DNA of 64,000 bases from Rhodocista pekingensis (GCF_042665545.1 NZ_JBHTCM010000004.1:310001-374000), one strand, 5' to 3'. Positions 35,570 to 44,346 are shown, numbered from the stretch's first letter. The notes: generated by a model from the sequence alone, not told the origin. Translations and numbers: made by a program.

Positions 35570-35947
35570 ATGTTCATTTCCACGGCCTTCGCCCAGGGTG
35601 CGGGCGCACCCGCGGAGCCGAATGCGCTGGTGTCCCTGCTCCCGCTGATCCTGATCTTCGTCGTCTTCTATTTCCTGCTGATCCGTCCGCAGCAGAAGAA
35701 GATGAAGGAGCACAAGGCCATGCTGGAGGCGCTGCGCCGGGGTGACCGGGTGGTCACGGGCGGCGGCATCGTCGGCACTGTCGTGAAGGTCGGGCCGGAC
35801 GACGAACTGACCGTCGAGATCGCCGAGGGCGTGCGCGTGCGCGTGATCCGCGGTACCGTCTCCGCCGTTCTGGCAAAGACCGAACCGGCGAAGGCCAAGG
35901 CCGATTCCAAGGCAGACGACGCGGCCGATGCCGCGGCCAAGAAGTAA
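35570..35947 (+). CDS. yajC: Preprotein translocase subunit YajC
   Basis: A 125-residue protein starting at ATG 35570 behind AAGGAGAG. A short N-terminal segment precedes one transmembrane helix (LVSLLPLILIFVVFYFLLI), followed by the family motif RPQQKKMKEHKAML and GDRVVTGGGIVGTVVKV. An Ala/Lys/Asp-rich tail ends the protein. YajC associates with SecDF. It is 45 nt upstream of secD in a likely operon. Confidence 0.95.
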   Translation: MFISTAFAQGAGAPAEPNALVSLLPLILIFVVFYFLLIRPQQKKMKEHKAMLEALRRGDRVVTGGGIVGTVVKVGPDDELTVEIAEGVRVRVIRGTVSAVLAKTEPAKAKADSKADDAADAAAKK

Positions 35948-35992
35948 TTCCGCTCTTCCGCCTGAGCCGTTTTCCCGGGGTCGGCACGCACC

Positions 35993-37561
35993 ATGATCTA
36001 TTTTGCCAAGTGGAAGGTCGTCCTCGTCGTGGGCGTCTGCCTGCTGTCGGTGCTCTATGCGGCGCCGAACGTGCTGGGGCGCGCCAAGGTCGACTCCTGG
36101 GCGGCCAGCCTTCCGGGGTGGCTGCCGACGAAGACCGTCAATCTCGGACTTGACCTCCAGGGCGGGTCCCACCTGCTCCTGGAGGTGAAGGTCGACGTGG
36201 TCGTTCAGGAGCGCCTGAACGCCTTGCAGGATGGCGCGCGCGCCGGGCTGCGTGATGCCAGGATCGGCTATACCGATCTGGGCGTCGTCGGCAACGGCAT
36301 CGCCTTCACGCTGCGCGATCCGGCGGACCTGGACAGTGCCCGCTCCGCCGTGCGCAACGTGGAGAGCGACCTTTCCATCCAGATCGAGGGCGGCAACCGC
36401 ATCGTCGCCTCCTTGACCGATGCGACGGTGGAGGGGTTGCGCCGGGCGGCGGTGGACCAGTCCATCGAGATCGTCCGTCGCCGTATCGACGAGACGGGCA
36501 CGCGCGAGCCGACCATCCAGCGGCAGGGCGAGGACCGCATTCTCGTCCAGCTTCCGGGTGTGGATGATCCGGAGCGCGTGAAGCGCCTCCTGGGTCAGAC
36601 GGCGAAGCTGACCTTCCGGCTGGTGGATGACGACATCTCTCCGGCCGATGCCCAGGCCGGTCGCATCCCGCCCGGCTCGGAACTGCTTCCCAGCAGGGAC
36701 GGCGGCGTCGAGGTCGTGCGCAAGCGCGTGATGGTGGACGGCTCGACCCTGGTCGACTCGCAGCCCAGCTTCCAGGACGGTCAGCCGGTCGTCAGCTTCC
36801 GCTTCGACAGCCTGGGGGCCCGCCGCTTCGGCGAGGCGACCAGCGCCAACGTGGAGAAGCGGTTCGCCATCGTCCTGGACAACCAGGTGATCTCCGCCCC
36901 CCGTATCCAGGAGCCCATCCTGGGCGGCAGCGGCATCATCCGCGGCAGCTTCACCGTGGAGACGGCCAACGATCTGGCACTGCTGCTCCGGGCCGGCGCC
37001 CTGCCGGCACCGCTGACGGTGCTGGAGGAGCGCACGGTCGGTCCGGGCCTGGGCGCCGACTCCATCGAGGCCGGGCGGATCGCCAGCATCGCCGGTCTGG
37101 TGATGGTCGTCGCCTTCATGGCGCTCTGCTACGGGCTGTTCGGCCTGTTCGCCAATCTTGCCCTGGTCTTCAACATCGCCCTGATCTTCGCGGCGCTGTC
37201 CATTCTCCAGGCGACGCTGACGCTTCCCGGCATCGCCGGCATCGTCCTGACGATCGGCATGGCGGTGGACGCCAACGTGCTGATCTTCGAGCGCATCCGT
37301 GAGGAACTGCGGTTCGGCCGCACGCCCATCGCGGCCATTGACGCGGGCTACAACCGCGCCCTCACGACCATCATCGACAGCAACCTGACGACACTCATCG
37401 CCGCGCTGCTGTTGTTCATGTTCGGATCGGGACCGGTGAAGGGCTTCGCCGTTACGCTGTCCATCGGCATTCTCGCCTCCATGTTCACCGCGATCATGGT
37501 GACGCGACTGATGGTGGTGGTCTGGCTGCGGCGGACTCGGCCCAAGACCGTCCCCATCTGA
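35993..37561 (+). CDS. secD: Protein translocase subunit SecD
   Basis: A 522-residue RND-type SecD. One N-terminal helix is followed by NLGLDLQGGSHLLLEVKVD, a periplasmic region with the P1 fold, and five C-terminal helices including TIGMAVDANVLIFERIREE, which carries the conserved proton-path aspartate. SecD uses the proton gradient with SecF to help secretion. No secF follows: the next gene is a Mth938-like gene. The protein is not a SecDF fusion, as it has only one six-helix unit. Confidence 0.95.
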   Translation: MIYFAKWKVVLVVGVCLLSVLYAAPNVLGRAKVDSWAASLPGWLPTKTVNLGLDLQGGSHLLLEVKVDVVVQERLNALQDGARAGLRDARIGYTDLGVVGNGIAFTLRDPADLDSARSAVRNVESDLSIQIEGGNRIVASLTDATVEGLRRAAVDQSIEIVRRRIDETGTREPTIQRQGEDRILVQLPGVDDPERVKRLLGQTAKLTFRLVDDDISPADAQAGRIPPGSELLPSRDGGVEVVRKRVMVDGSTLVDSQPSFQDGQPVVSFRFDSLGARRFGEATSANVEKRFAIVLDNQVISAPRIQEPILGGSGIIRGSFTVETANDLALLLRAGALPAPLTVLEERTVGPGLGADSIEAGRIASIAGLVMVVAFMALCYGLFGLFANLALVFNIALIFAALSILQATLTLPGIAGIVLTIGMAVDANVLIFERIREELRFGRTPIAAIDAGYNRALTTIIDSNLTTLIAALLLFMFGSGPVKGFAVTLSIGILASMFTAIMVTRLMVVVWLRRTRPKTVPI

Positions 37562-37575
37562 CCGCTCCCGGCGGA

Positions 37576-37601
37576 GGGGGACCCGGTTGGCCGGGTCCCC
37601 C
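37576..37601 (+). terminator. Strong hairpin after secD
   Basis: GGGGGACCCGG (37576-37586) pairs perfectly with CCGGGTCCCCC (37591-37601) around TTGG. It begins 15 nt after the secD stop codon, where secF would be expected in most relatives. There is no T-run, so it could terminate or protect the secD transcript. Confidence 0.6.
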
Positions 37602-37603
37602 GT

Positions 37604-37638
37604 CCCGGGGAGGAGATGCGCCCCGGGGAGGAAATGTG
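37604..37638 (+). repeat. Tandem duplication of ribosome-binding site and start codon
   Basis: CCCGGGGAGGAGATGCG (37604-37620) is followed, with one extra C, by CCCGGGGAGGAAATGTG (37622-37638). Each unit has GGGGAGG and an ATG at matched spacing, so the Mth938-like gene has two near-identical in-frame initiation sites. Confidence 0.8.
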
Positions 37639-38014
37639 CATGGACATCACGCCGCTGATCCCTGCCGACCGGCAGGTGATCGACACCTACGGGCCGGGCC
37701 GCTTCCGGATCAGCAACACGCTCTATGAGACGGCGGTTCTGGTCTTCCCGGATCGGACCCTCCTCTGGGATATCCGTACCTTCGACGGTCTGGACACGGC
37801 GAGCTTCCAGGCCGTGCGCACGGCGGAACCGCCGGTCGAACTGCTGCTGCTGGGCTGCGGGCCGCGGATGCAGTTGCTGCCCGCAGCCGTGAGGCAGGAT
37901 CTGCGCCGTGCCGGCATCGTGGTCGAGGCGATGGATACCCCGGCCGCCTGCCGGACCTACAACGTCCTGCTGGCCGAAGGCCGCCGCGTCGCGGCGGCAC
38001 TGTTGCCGATCTGA
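37634..38014 (+). CDS. Mth938-like (DUF498) domain protein
   Basis: A 126-residue protein (133 if the first of two tandem ATG codons at 37616 is used). The fold matches the Mth938/NDUFAF3-like family, with PADRQVIDTYGPGRFRISN at the start, VELLLLGCGPRMQLLP in the middle and AACRTYNVLLAEGRRVAAAL at the end. In mitochondria the related NDUFAF3 assists complex I assembly; the bacterial role is unclear. Its 3' end overlaps the convergent hpnE gene by 58 nt. An NDUFAF6-like gene lies 4 kb away at 42110. Confidence 0.88.
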   Translation: MCMDITPLIPADRQVIDTYGPGRFRISNTLYETAVLVFPDRTLLWDIRTFDGLDTASFQAVRTAEPPVELLLLGCGPRMQLLPAAVRQDLRRAGIVVEAMDTPAACRTYNVLLAEGRRVAAALLPI

Positions 38015-39327
38015 TCCCGGAGCAGAATTTCCGCCGCCCGGTGGCCGGAGAGCACGGCCCCTTCGATGGTGGCCGGCAGGCCGGTATCGGTCCAGTCCCC
38101 CGCCAGCAGCAGGTTGCCCAGATCCGTGCGCGGTCCCGGCCGGTCAGCCACGACATCAGGCGTGGCGGCGAAGGTCGCGCGTTTCTCCTTCACGATCCGA
38201 TGGGCCGGCGGACAGGCGTCCGGCAGGCACAGGGCGCGGGCGATATCGGACCAGAGCCGGACGGCAAGGGTATCGCTGTCTTCCCCGGTCAGGCGGTCGG
38301 CGGCGCTTACCGTGACGGACAGCACGTCGCCGCGCTGGAACAGCCACTCCGCCGTGCCTCCGACGAGCCCGAGCAGCGGCAGCCCGCCGGGCAGGGCGGC
38401 CGGGGCGGGGGCAACCGGGGCGGGCAGCCGGAAATGCGCATTCAGGATGGCCCGGTGCTCCGTCGGCACGCGCAGGCCGGGCAGCAGGTCCGCCGCCTGC
38501 CAGGCGGGCACCGCCAGCACGACCCGCTCCCCCGGGGACAGATCGACCCTCTGCCCGCCGTCGAACCGCAGGGTCGTCACGGCGCCGTTCCCGACCTCCA
38601 GGGCGCGCAGCCGGGCAGGGAGGCGCAGTTCCGCTCCCGCACCGCTCAGGAAGGCGAGGGCCGGATCGACCAGCGCCTCGGACAGGCCCTCACGGGCGAT
38701 ATGCGGCCGGCACGCCGCCTCGCCCTTCAGCAGCGTCTGCGACAGCACGCTCCAGAGCAGCCGGGCCGAGGCGGCCTCCGGTTCGGTGTTGAGGATGGAG
38801 ACGGCCAGCGGCCGCCAGAGCCGCCGGCCCAGCGGCGTGTCGAGCGGCAGCATCGACGCCACGGTGGCATCGGCGCCGGCCAGTGCCAGCCGCAGGGGCG
38901 CCAGATGCGGCAGGGCCGCGACCCCGGCCACCCGGCGCGCCGGGTCCAGGAGCCAGAGCGGCAGCGGCCCCGCGCCGGGGCGCACGGTCCAGGTGCTGCC
39001 ATCGGCCAGATCGTGGAACGGGATCGCCGCCGGGGCGACGGGGCAGAGCCCGTCCCGGCCGCCGGTCCGGTCGAGATAGCGGAAGGTGTCCGGATTGGCG
39101 CCCAGAATCAGGTGGTTGCCGTTGTCGATCCGGCAGCCCAGCCGGGCATCCCCGTAGCTGCGGCAGCGCCCGCCGGCCTGCGTCGCCGCTTCGTAGAGGG
39201 TGACCGGCCGGCCGGTCGCGGCGAGGGCCGTGGCACAGGCAAGCCCGGCCAGTCCGGCGCCGACGACATGGATGCGGGAAACGGCGCCGGCACCGTGCCG
39301 GGCGGGGGATCGGGGGAAGGCGGACAT
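37957..39327 (-). CDS. hpnE: Hydroxysqualene dehydroxylase HpnE
   Basis: A 456-residue FAD-dependent amine-oxidase-fold protein. The dinucleotide-binding stretch is IHVVGAGLAGLACATALAA, followed by LYEAATQAGGRCRSY and the C-terminal FAD contact NLLLAGDWTDTGLPATIEGA. With HpnC and HpnD it converts farnesyl diphosphate to squalene via hydroxysqualene, supplying hopanoid synthesis. It starts 20 nt after the HpnC-HpnD fusion gene on the same strand. The frame stays open far upstream, to 40728, but that part is antisense-frame sequence of the fusion gene and not part of this protein. Confidence 0.92.
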   Translation of the reverse strand: MSAFPRSPARHGAGAVSRIHVVGAGLAGLACATALAATGRPVTLYEAATQAGGRCRSYGDARLGCRIDNGNHLILGANPDTFRYLDRTGGRDGLCPVAPAAIPFHDLADGSTWTVRPGAGPLPLWLLDPARRVAGVAALPHLAPLRLALAGADATVASMLPLDTPLGRRLWRPLAVSILNTEPEAASARLLWSVLSQTLLKGEAACRPHIAREGLSEALVDPALAFLSGAGAELRLPARLRALEVGNGAVTTLRFDGGQRVDLSPGERVVLAVPAWQAADLLPGLRVPTEHRAILNAHFRLPAPVAPAPAALPGGLPLLGLVGGTAEWLFQRGDVLSVTVSAADRLTGEDSDTLAVRLWSDIARALCLPDACPPAHRIVKEKRATFAATPDVVADRPGPRTDLGNLLLAGDWTDTGLPATIEGAVLSGHRAAEILLRDQIGNSAAATRRPSASRTL

Positions 39328-39347
39328 GCGCGGACCGATCTGCTCGC

Positions 39348-41084
39348 TCAGGTCCGGGGCGGATGCCCGACGGCACAGCGCAGCGCCGTCATCACCTTTT
39401 CCCGCTTCGTCAGGGTGGGGCGGTCGGCCAGATCGGACCAGCCGCGCGCCGTCATGCGGTCGAGCAGGCGGCGGTAGAGCAGCATCATCGCCACCGCGGG
39501 CCAGAGCATCCGGCAGTCCTGGCGGGGCAGCGCTTCCTGCGCCTCCGCGAAACGGGCGTCCGCGCGGGCCGCCATGCTCTCGCAGACGCGGGCGACGGCG
39601 GGGTCGGCCAGTACCGCGGCGGGCTCCACCTCCGTGCCGTCGGTCAGCAGGCCGGCCTGGGCCAGCGCCTCCCGCGGCAGGTAGAGGCGGCCCAGGGCCG
39701 CATCCTCCGTCAGGTCGCGCAGAATGTTGGTCAGTTGCAACGCCTCTCCCAGGGCGATGGCGAAGCGGTCGTGCCGGTCGTCGGGGGAGCCGAAGACCCG
39801 TACCGCCAGCATGCCGACCGCGCCCGCGACCCGGCGGCAATAGAGGGTCAGGTCCTCCTGCGACGGCGCCCGGATCGGGCCTTCCAGATCCATCGCCATG
39901 CCGTCCACGATGGCATCGAACTCGGCCCGGGGCAGCGCATAGTGCCGTACTGCTTCGGCCAGATCGCGCAGCAGCGGATCGGTGATGTCGCCCTCGTCGC
40001 CGTACACGGCGTCCAGCCGGCGGCGCCAGTCGGACAGGGCGGCGCGCTTGGCCTCCAGCGGCCCCGGCTCGTCCGCGATGTCGTCCACCTGCCGGCAGAA
40101 GGCGTAGACGGCGAACATGGCGCGGCGCTTGGCGGCGGGCAGGAAACGCAGGGGCCAGTAGAAGGTGCTGGTGCGCGACCCGGCCGCGCCGCCGGTCCGC
40201 CGGTGCGCCTTCGGCCGGGCTGCGATGCCGTCGCCGACCCCGCGCAGCACGGCGCCCAGCTTGGCGAGGCCCTTCAGCTCGATCCGTTCGGCCAGGGGAT
40301 CGCGGCGGCGCAGCTCGCGCGCCAGAGACCGGGCCAGCCGGATGATGACGGCCGTCTCCAGCCGCAGGCCGCGGTCGGCGATCTGGCGGGGCAGGGTGTC
40401 CGCCCGCAGCAGCAGGGCGTCCACCTCGTCCAGGCAGCGGTCGATGACGGCGCGGACGGGCGGCGTCGCCGCCGTCTCCACAAGCTGTTCGGGGTCTCCG
40501 CCGGCTTCGCGGAACCAGGCCGTGGGCAGGTAGCAGCGGCCGAGATCGACCCAGTCGGTCCGGCAGTCCTGAAGGTGGTTGATGATCTGGAGCGCGCTGC
40601 ACAGGGCATCCGCGGCCGGCGCGGCCGCCATCGGCTCGCCGTGCAGTTCCAGCAGGTAGCGGCCGACGGGATTGGCGGAGTAGCGGCAATAGAGCAGCAG
40701 GTCCGCCCACTGCTTGCAGCGGCCGCAATGGGCGTCGCGCCGGAAGGCCTGGAGCATCTGCCGGGCGTGCAGGCCGGAGACGCCGGTGGCGGCCAGGCTG
40801 GCCTTGAGCTGGAGGGCCGGGGCCAGCCAGGGCTGGGCGCCGATGCCGCTGACCAGCGCGCGCTCCAGCGCGTCGAGCTGGGCGATCTTCACCTCGGGAT
40901 CGAGGTTCGGGTCGTCGGCGATATCGTCCGCCAGCCGGACAAAGCCGTAGAACGCCATGACGTGCGGCCGCAGGTGCTTGGGCACCAGCCGCGAGGCGAC
41001 CGGGAAATTCTCTTCCCCCGCGCTCTTCCGGGGAGCGGGCTCCGACTGCTCCGGAACCAGGGGGGCGGTGCGGAAATCGGCCAT
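39348..41084 (-). CDS. hpnC-hpnD: HpnC-HpnD fusion (presqualene diphosphate/hydroxysqualene synthases)
   Basis: A single 578-residue open frame holds two complete squalene/phytoene-synthase domains. Residues 20-280 resemble HpnC: ENFPVASRLVPKHLRPHV, the first aspartate motif DDIADD (53-58) and the second QDCRTD (172-177). Residues 305-565 resemble HpnD: TSTFYWPLRFLPAAKRRAM, VDDIADE (333-339) and RDLTED (456-461). In most bacteria these are separate proteins: HpnD makes presqualene diphosphate from two farnesyl diphosphates and HpnC converts it to hydroxysqualene. All four metal-binding motifs are intact. The linker (about 285-304) contains two in-frame GTG codons nearby but no visible ribosome-binding site. 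Followed after 20 nt by hpnE. Confidence 0.9.
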   Translation of the reverse strand: MADFRTAPLVPEQSEPAPRKSAGEENFPVASRLVPKHLRPHVMAFYGFVRLADDIADDPNLDPEVKIAQLDALERALVSGIGAQPWLAPALQLKASLAATGVSGLHARQMLQAFRRDAHCGRCKQWADLLLYCRYSANPVGRYLLELHGEPMAAAPAADALCSALQIINHLQDCRTDWVDLGRCYLPTAWFREAGGDPEQLVETAATPPVRAVIDRCLDEVDALLLRADTLPRQIADRGLRLETAVIIRLARSLARELRRRDPLAERIELKGLAKLGAVLRGVGDGIAARPKAHRRTGGAAGSRTSTFYWPLRFLPAAKRRAMFAVYAFCRQVDDIADEPGPLEAKRAALSDWRRRLDAVYGDEGDITDPLLRDLAEAVRHYALPRAEFDAIVDGMAMDLEGPIRAPSQEDLTLYCRRVAGAVGMLAVRVFGSPDDRHDRFAIALGEALQLTNILRDLTEDAALGRLYLPREALAQAGLLTDGTEVEPAAVLADPAVARVCESMAARADARFAEAQEALPRQDCRMLWPAVAMMLLYRRLLDRMTARGWSDLADRPTLTKREKVMTALRCAVGHPPRT

Positions 41085-41305
41085 CACGGCCCTCGGCAAC
41101 GGGCTTGGACAGCTACTGTGCCAGAACCCGACGGTGCAATGAAGACGGGATAGCGCCTAGGACGCTTGGCCGACATTCTGCCCCAGGGTAAGCCGGACGA
41201 CCGGCTCCCTGGCGGCCCTCCTGCCGGCGCCCCGGGGAGCCGTCTCCCCAGGGCGCGCACGGCCGGGTCAGGGATGCCCGATCGGGGGCATCGGGGGCGG
41301 GGGCG

Positions 41306-41932
41306 TCAGAGGACGCCGCCGTTACGGATGGCGGACAGGCGCTCGTTGACGGCGCTCCAGTTCACCGTGTTCCACCACGCGGCCAGATAGTCGGCGCGGC
41401 GGTTCTGGTACTTCAGGTAATAGGCGTGCTCCCACACGTCATTGCCCATCAGCACCGGCTTGCCGTCCATCAGCGGGGTGTCCTGGTTCGGACGCGCGAC
41501 GATCTCCAGCTTGCCTTCCGTGTCGGCCGTGACGAAGACCCAGCCCGAGCCGAACTGCTTCGTGCCGGCCTCGTTGAACTTCTTCTTGAAGTCCTCGAAG
41601 GCGCCGAAGTCGCGGGCAATGGCCTCTCCGACGGCGCCGGTCGGCTCACCGCCGCCGTTCGGTCCCATGATGGTCCAGAACATGCTGTGGTTGGCATGGC
41701 CGCCGCCATTGTTGCGCACGGCGGTGCGGATGCCCTCCGGCAGCTCGCCCAGGCGCTTCAGCAGGTCGGTCAGCGACAGGCCGTGGAGCTGGCTGTGCTC
41801 AGCCAGGGCGTTGTTCAGGTTCGTGACGTAGGTCTGGTGGTGCTTGCCATGGTGCAGGCCCATGGTCTGCGCATCGATGTGCGGCTCCAGCGCCGTCACG
41901 TCATAGGTAAGCTCCGGGAGGGTGAAGGCCAT
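41306..41932 (-). CDS. Superoxide dismutase, Mn/Fe type
   Basis: A 208-residue SOD. The metal ligands are in MGLHHGKHHQTYV, NNGGGHANHSMFWT and GNDVWEHAYYLKYQNRR. The pair GGHANHSMFW with MGPNGGGEPTG is typical of manganese enzymes, in contrast to the AAQVWNHTFYW pattern of iron enzymes, so manganese or cambialistic use is inferred. No signal peptide is present. A good ribosome-binding site (AGGAG) precedes the ATG at 41932. Confidence 0.95.
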   Translation of the reverse strand: MAFTLPELTYDVTALEPHIDAQTMGLHHGKHHQTYVTNLNNALAEHSQLHGLSLTDLLKRLGELPEGIRTAVRNNGGGHANHSMFWTIMGPNGGGEPTGAVGEAIARDFGAFEDFKKKFNEAGTKQFGSGWVFVTADTEGKLEIVARPNQDTPLMDGKPVLMGNDVWEHAYYLKYQNRRADYLAAWWNTVNWSAVNERLSAIRNGGVL

Positions 41933-42109
41933 GTTTCGGCTCCTGTGGTTGTCTCGTTAACTCCCAGGCGCGGGGCGCCGCGCGAGAGATACGTCCGGTG
42001 CCGGAGGGGGTCAAGGCAGGCGGGGCCGCTTTTCCAGCCGCCGGGACTTCCGGCCGGCTCCCGCTTTGCCATATAAGCGCGACGCCCGTCCGCAACCACC
42101 CGGCCCCTC

Positions 42110-42955
42110 ATGGCCTCCTCCGATCTCTCCTACTGCGCAGATCAGGTACGCCGGTTCGACAATGACCGCTTCCTGACGGCTCTGTTCGCGCCTGCCGACC
42201 GGCGGGAGGCCCTGTTTGCGCTCTACGCCTGCAATCTGGAGGTCGCCAAGACGCGCGAGGTGGTGAGCGAGGCGACGCTGGGTCTGATCCGGCTGCAATG
42301 GTGGCGGGATGCGCTGGAGGGAATCGGCCGGGGCGAGGTGCGGCGGCACGAGGTGGTGGAGGCGCTGGCCGGTGCCATCGGGCGACACGGCCTGGACCCT
42401 GCCCGTCTCGACCGGCTGATCGAGGCGCGCGAGGCCGATCTGGAGGAGCCGCCGCCGGCCAGCCTCGATGCCCTCACCGCCTACGCCGAGTCCACCGCGG
42501 CGCCGCTGGCCCAGCTCGCGCTGGAGGTTCTGGGGGTGCGCCATGACGCTGCGATGGAGGCGGCGCGCCATGCCGCCACGGCCTGGGCGCTCACCGGCGT
42601 GCTGCGCGCGGTCCCGTTCCACGCCTCGCGCCAGCGTCTGCTGCTGCCGGCCGACCTCATGGCGCGCCATGGCGTGACGGAGGCGGCGCTGTTCGCCGGG
42701 ACGCCGCCGGCCGGGCTGGCGGCCGTCGTCCGGGCGGTCGCGGAGGAGGCGTCACGGCGGCAGGCACAGGCCCGCGCCCTGCGCCGGCAGGTGCCGGCGG
42801 CGGCCCTGCCGGCCCTGCTGACGGGGCCGCTCTGCGACCTCTATCTGTCCGCGCTGGTGAAGGCGGGATTCGATCCCTTCGCGCCGCGGATGCAGATGCC
42901 CCATCCGCTGCGCCAGCTCCGCCTGGGTTGGGCCGCGCTGACCGGGCGCTGGTAA
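42110..42955 (+). CDS. Squalene/phytoene-synthase-like protein of the NDUFAF6 type
   Basis: A 281-residue all-helical protein of the squalene synthase superfamily. It has LFALYACNLEVAKTREVV and LGLIRLQWWRDALEGI where true synthases have the DDxxD-type motif, and AWALTGVLRAVPFHASRQRL where the second aspartate motif should be; neither aspartate cluster is present. This matches NDUFAF6-type proteins, linked to respiratory complex I assembly in mitochondria, and not an active prenyl synthase. I infer a non-catalytic role. A TATAAG element lies about 40 nt upstream of the start. Confidence 0.8.
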   Translation: MASSDLSYCADQVRRFDNDRFLTALFAPADRREALFALYACNLEVAKTREVVSEATLGLIRLQWWRDALEGIGRGEVRRHEVVEALAGAIGRHGLDPARLDRLIEAREADLEEPPPASLDALTAYAESTAAPLAQLALEVLGVRHDAAMEAARHAATAWALTGVLRAVPFHASRQRLLLPADLMARHGVTEAALFAGTPPAGLAAVVRAVAEEASRRQAQARALRRQVPAAALPALLTGPLCDLYLSALVKAGFDPFAPRMQMPHPLRQLRLGWAALTGRW

Positions 42956-42972
42956 GGCGCCCGGCCGGTCGC

Positions 42973-44346
42973 TCAGGCCGCGGCGGCCGGGTCGCGGCCC
43001 AGCCAGCCGTCCAGATCGGCCAGGGCGCGGCCGGTATAGGCGCGCTTGCGGTCCTTGCCGTGCAGTTCCTTGCCGTTGGGCTGGCGGGCGTCCAGCGGCG
43101 GGAACAGGCCGAAATTGACGTTCATCGGCTGGAAGGTCTCGGCCTCCGCCCCCCCGGTGATATGGTTCAGGAGCGCCCCCAGGGCCGTGGTCGCCGGCGG
43201 GACGGAGGGCGTGCGGCCCAGCCGCTCGGCGGCGGCGAACCGCCCGGCCAGGAGCCCGACGGCCGCGCTCTCGACATAGCCCTCGCAGCCGGTGATCTGG
43301 CCGGCGAAGCGCAGCCGCGGCATCGCCTTCAGGCGCAGCACCGGGTCCAGCAGCCGCGGGCTGTTCAGGAAGGTGTTGCGGTGCATGCCGCCCAGCCGGG
43401 CGAACTCGGCCGTCTCCAGGCCGGGGATCATCCGGAAGACCCGGGTCTGCTCCGCGTACTTCAGCTTCGTCTGGAAGCCGACCAGATTGTAGAGCGTGCC
43501 CAGGGCGTTGTCCTGGCGGAGCTGGACCACGGCATAGGGACGGCGGCCGGTGTGCGGGTTGGTCAGGCCGACCGGCTTCATCGGGCCGTAGCGCAGCGTG
43601 TCCACCCCGCGCTCCGCCATGACCTCGATGGGCAGGCAGCCTTCGAAGTAGGGCGTGCCCTTCTCCCAGTCCTTGAACTCGGTCTTCGGCGCTTCCAGCA
43701 GGGCCTGGATGAAGGCCAGGTACTGCTCCTTGTCCATGGCGCAGTTTATGTAGTCCTTGCCCGTGCCGCCGGGGCCTTCCTTGTCGTAGCGGGACTGGAA
43801 CCACGCCTTGGACAGGTCGATGCTCTCGAAATAGACGATCGGCGCGATGGCGTCGAAGAAGGAGAGCTGCGCCTCTCCGGTCAGATCGAGGATGGCGCGC
43901 GCGAGATCGGGCGAGGTCAGCGGCCCGGTGGCCAGCACCACGCTGTCCCAGTCGGACGGCGGCAGGCCGGTCAGTTCGCCTCGCTCGATCCGGACCAGCG
44001 GGTGCGCCTCCAGGGCGGCTGTCACCGCGTCCGCGAATCCGTCGCGGTCCACCGCCAGGGCGCCGCCCGCGGGGACCTTGTGCGCGTCGCCGGTGGTCAG
44101 GATCAGCGAGCCGCAGCGCCGCATCTCCTCGTGCAGGAGGCCGACGGCGTTGTACTCGGCATCGTCCGAGCGGAAGGAGTTGGAGCACACCAGTTCGGCG
44201 CAGCGGTCCGTCTGGTGCGCGTCCGTGCGGCGGACGGGGCGCATCTCGTGCAGCACGACCGGGATGCCGGCCTGCGCGATCTGCCAGGCGGCTTCGCTGC
44301 CGGCGAGGCCGGCACCGACGACATGGATGGGGGCTGTGTCAGTCAT
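42973..44346 (-). CDS. trmFO: Methylenetetrahydrofolate-tRNA (uracil-5-)-methyltransferase TrmFO
   Basis: A 457-residue FAD/folate-dependent tRNA methyltransferase. It shows IHVVGAGLAGSEAAWQIA, the family signature CAELVCSNSFRSDDAEYNAVG at residues 49-69 (with its conserved cysteine), GLLHEEMRRCGSLI and, near the C-terminus, QITGCEGYVESAAVGLLAG and the GFAD-contact ALLNHITGG. It makes 5-methyluridine at position 54 of tRNA. The ATG at 44346 gives the MTDTAPIHVVGAG start. It is convergent with the NDUFAF6-like gene. Confidence 0.95.
   Translation of the reverse strand: MTDTAPIHVVGAGLAGSEAAWQIAQAGIPVVLHEMRPVRRTDAHQTDRCAELVCSNSFRSDDAEYNAVGLLHEEMRRCGSLILTTGDAHKVPAGGALAVDRDGFADAVTAALEAHPLVRIERGELTGLPPSDWDSVVLATGPLTSPDLARAILDLTGEAQLSFFDAIAPIVYFESIDLSKAWFQSRYDKEGPGGTGKDYINCAMDKEQYLAFIQALLEAPKTEFKDWEKGTPYFEGCLPIEVMAERGVDTLRYGPMKPVGLTNPHTGRRPYAVVQLRQDNALGTLYNLVGFQTKLKYAEQTRVFRMIPGLETAEFARLGGMHRNTFLNSPRLLDPVLRLKAMPRLRFAGQITGCEGYVESAAVGLLAGRFAAAERLGRTPSVPPATTALGALLNHITGGAEAETFQPMNVNFGLFPPLDARQPNGKELHGKDRKRAYTGRALADLDGWLGRDPAAAA

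Noticed and set aside
37957..40728. A 923-codon minus-strand frame that would fuse HpnE to more N-terminal sequence
   Set aside because: Upstream of 39327 the frame is a shifted reading of the HpnC-HpnD gene, with Arg/Pro-rich translation and no family motif. HpnE has its own start at 39327.
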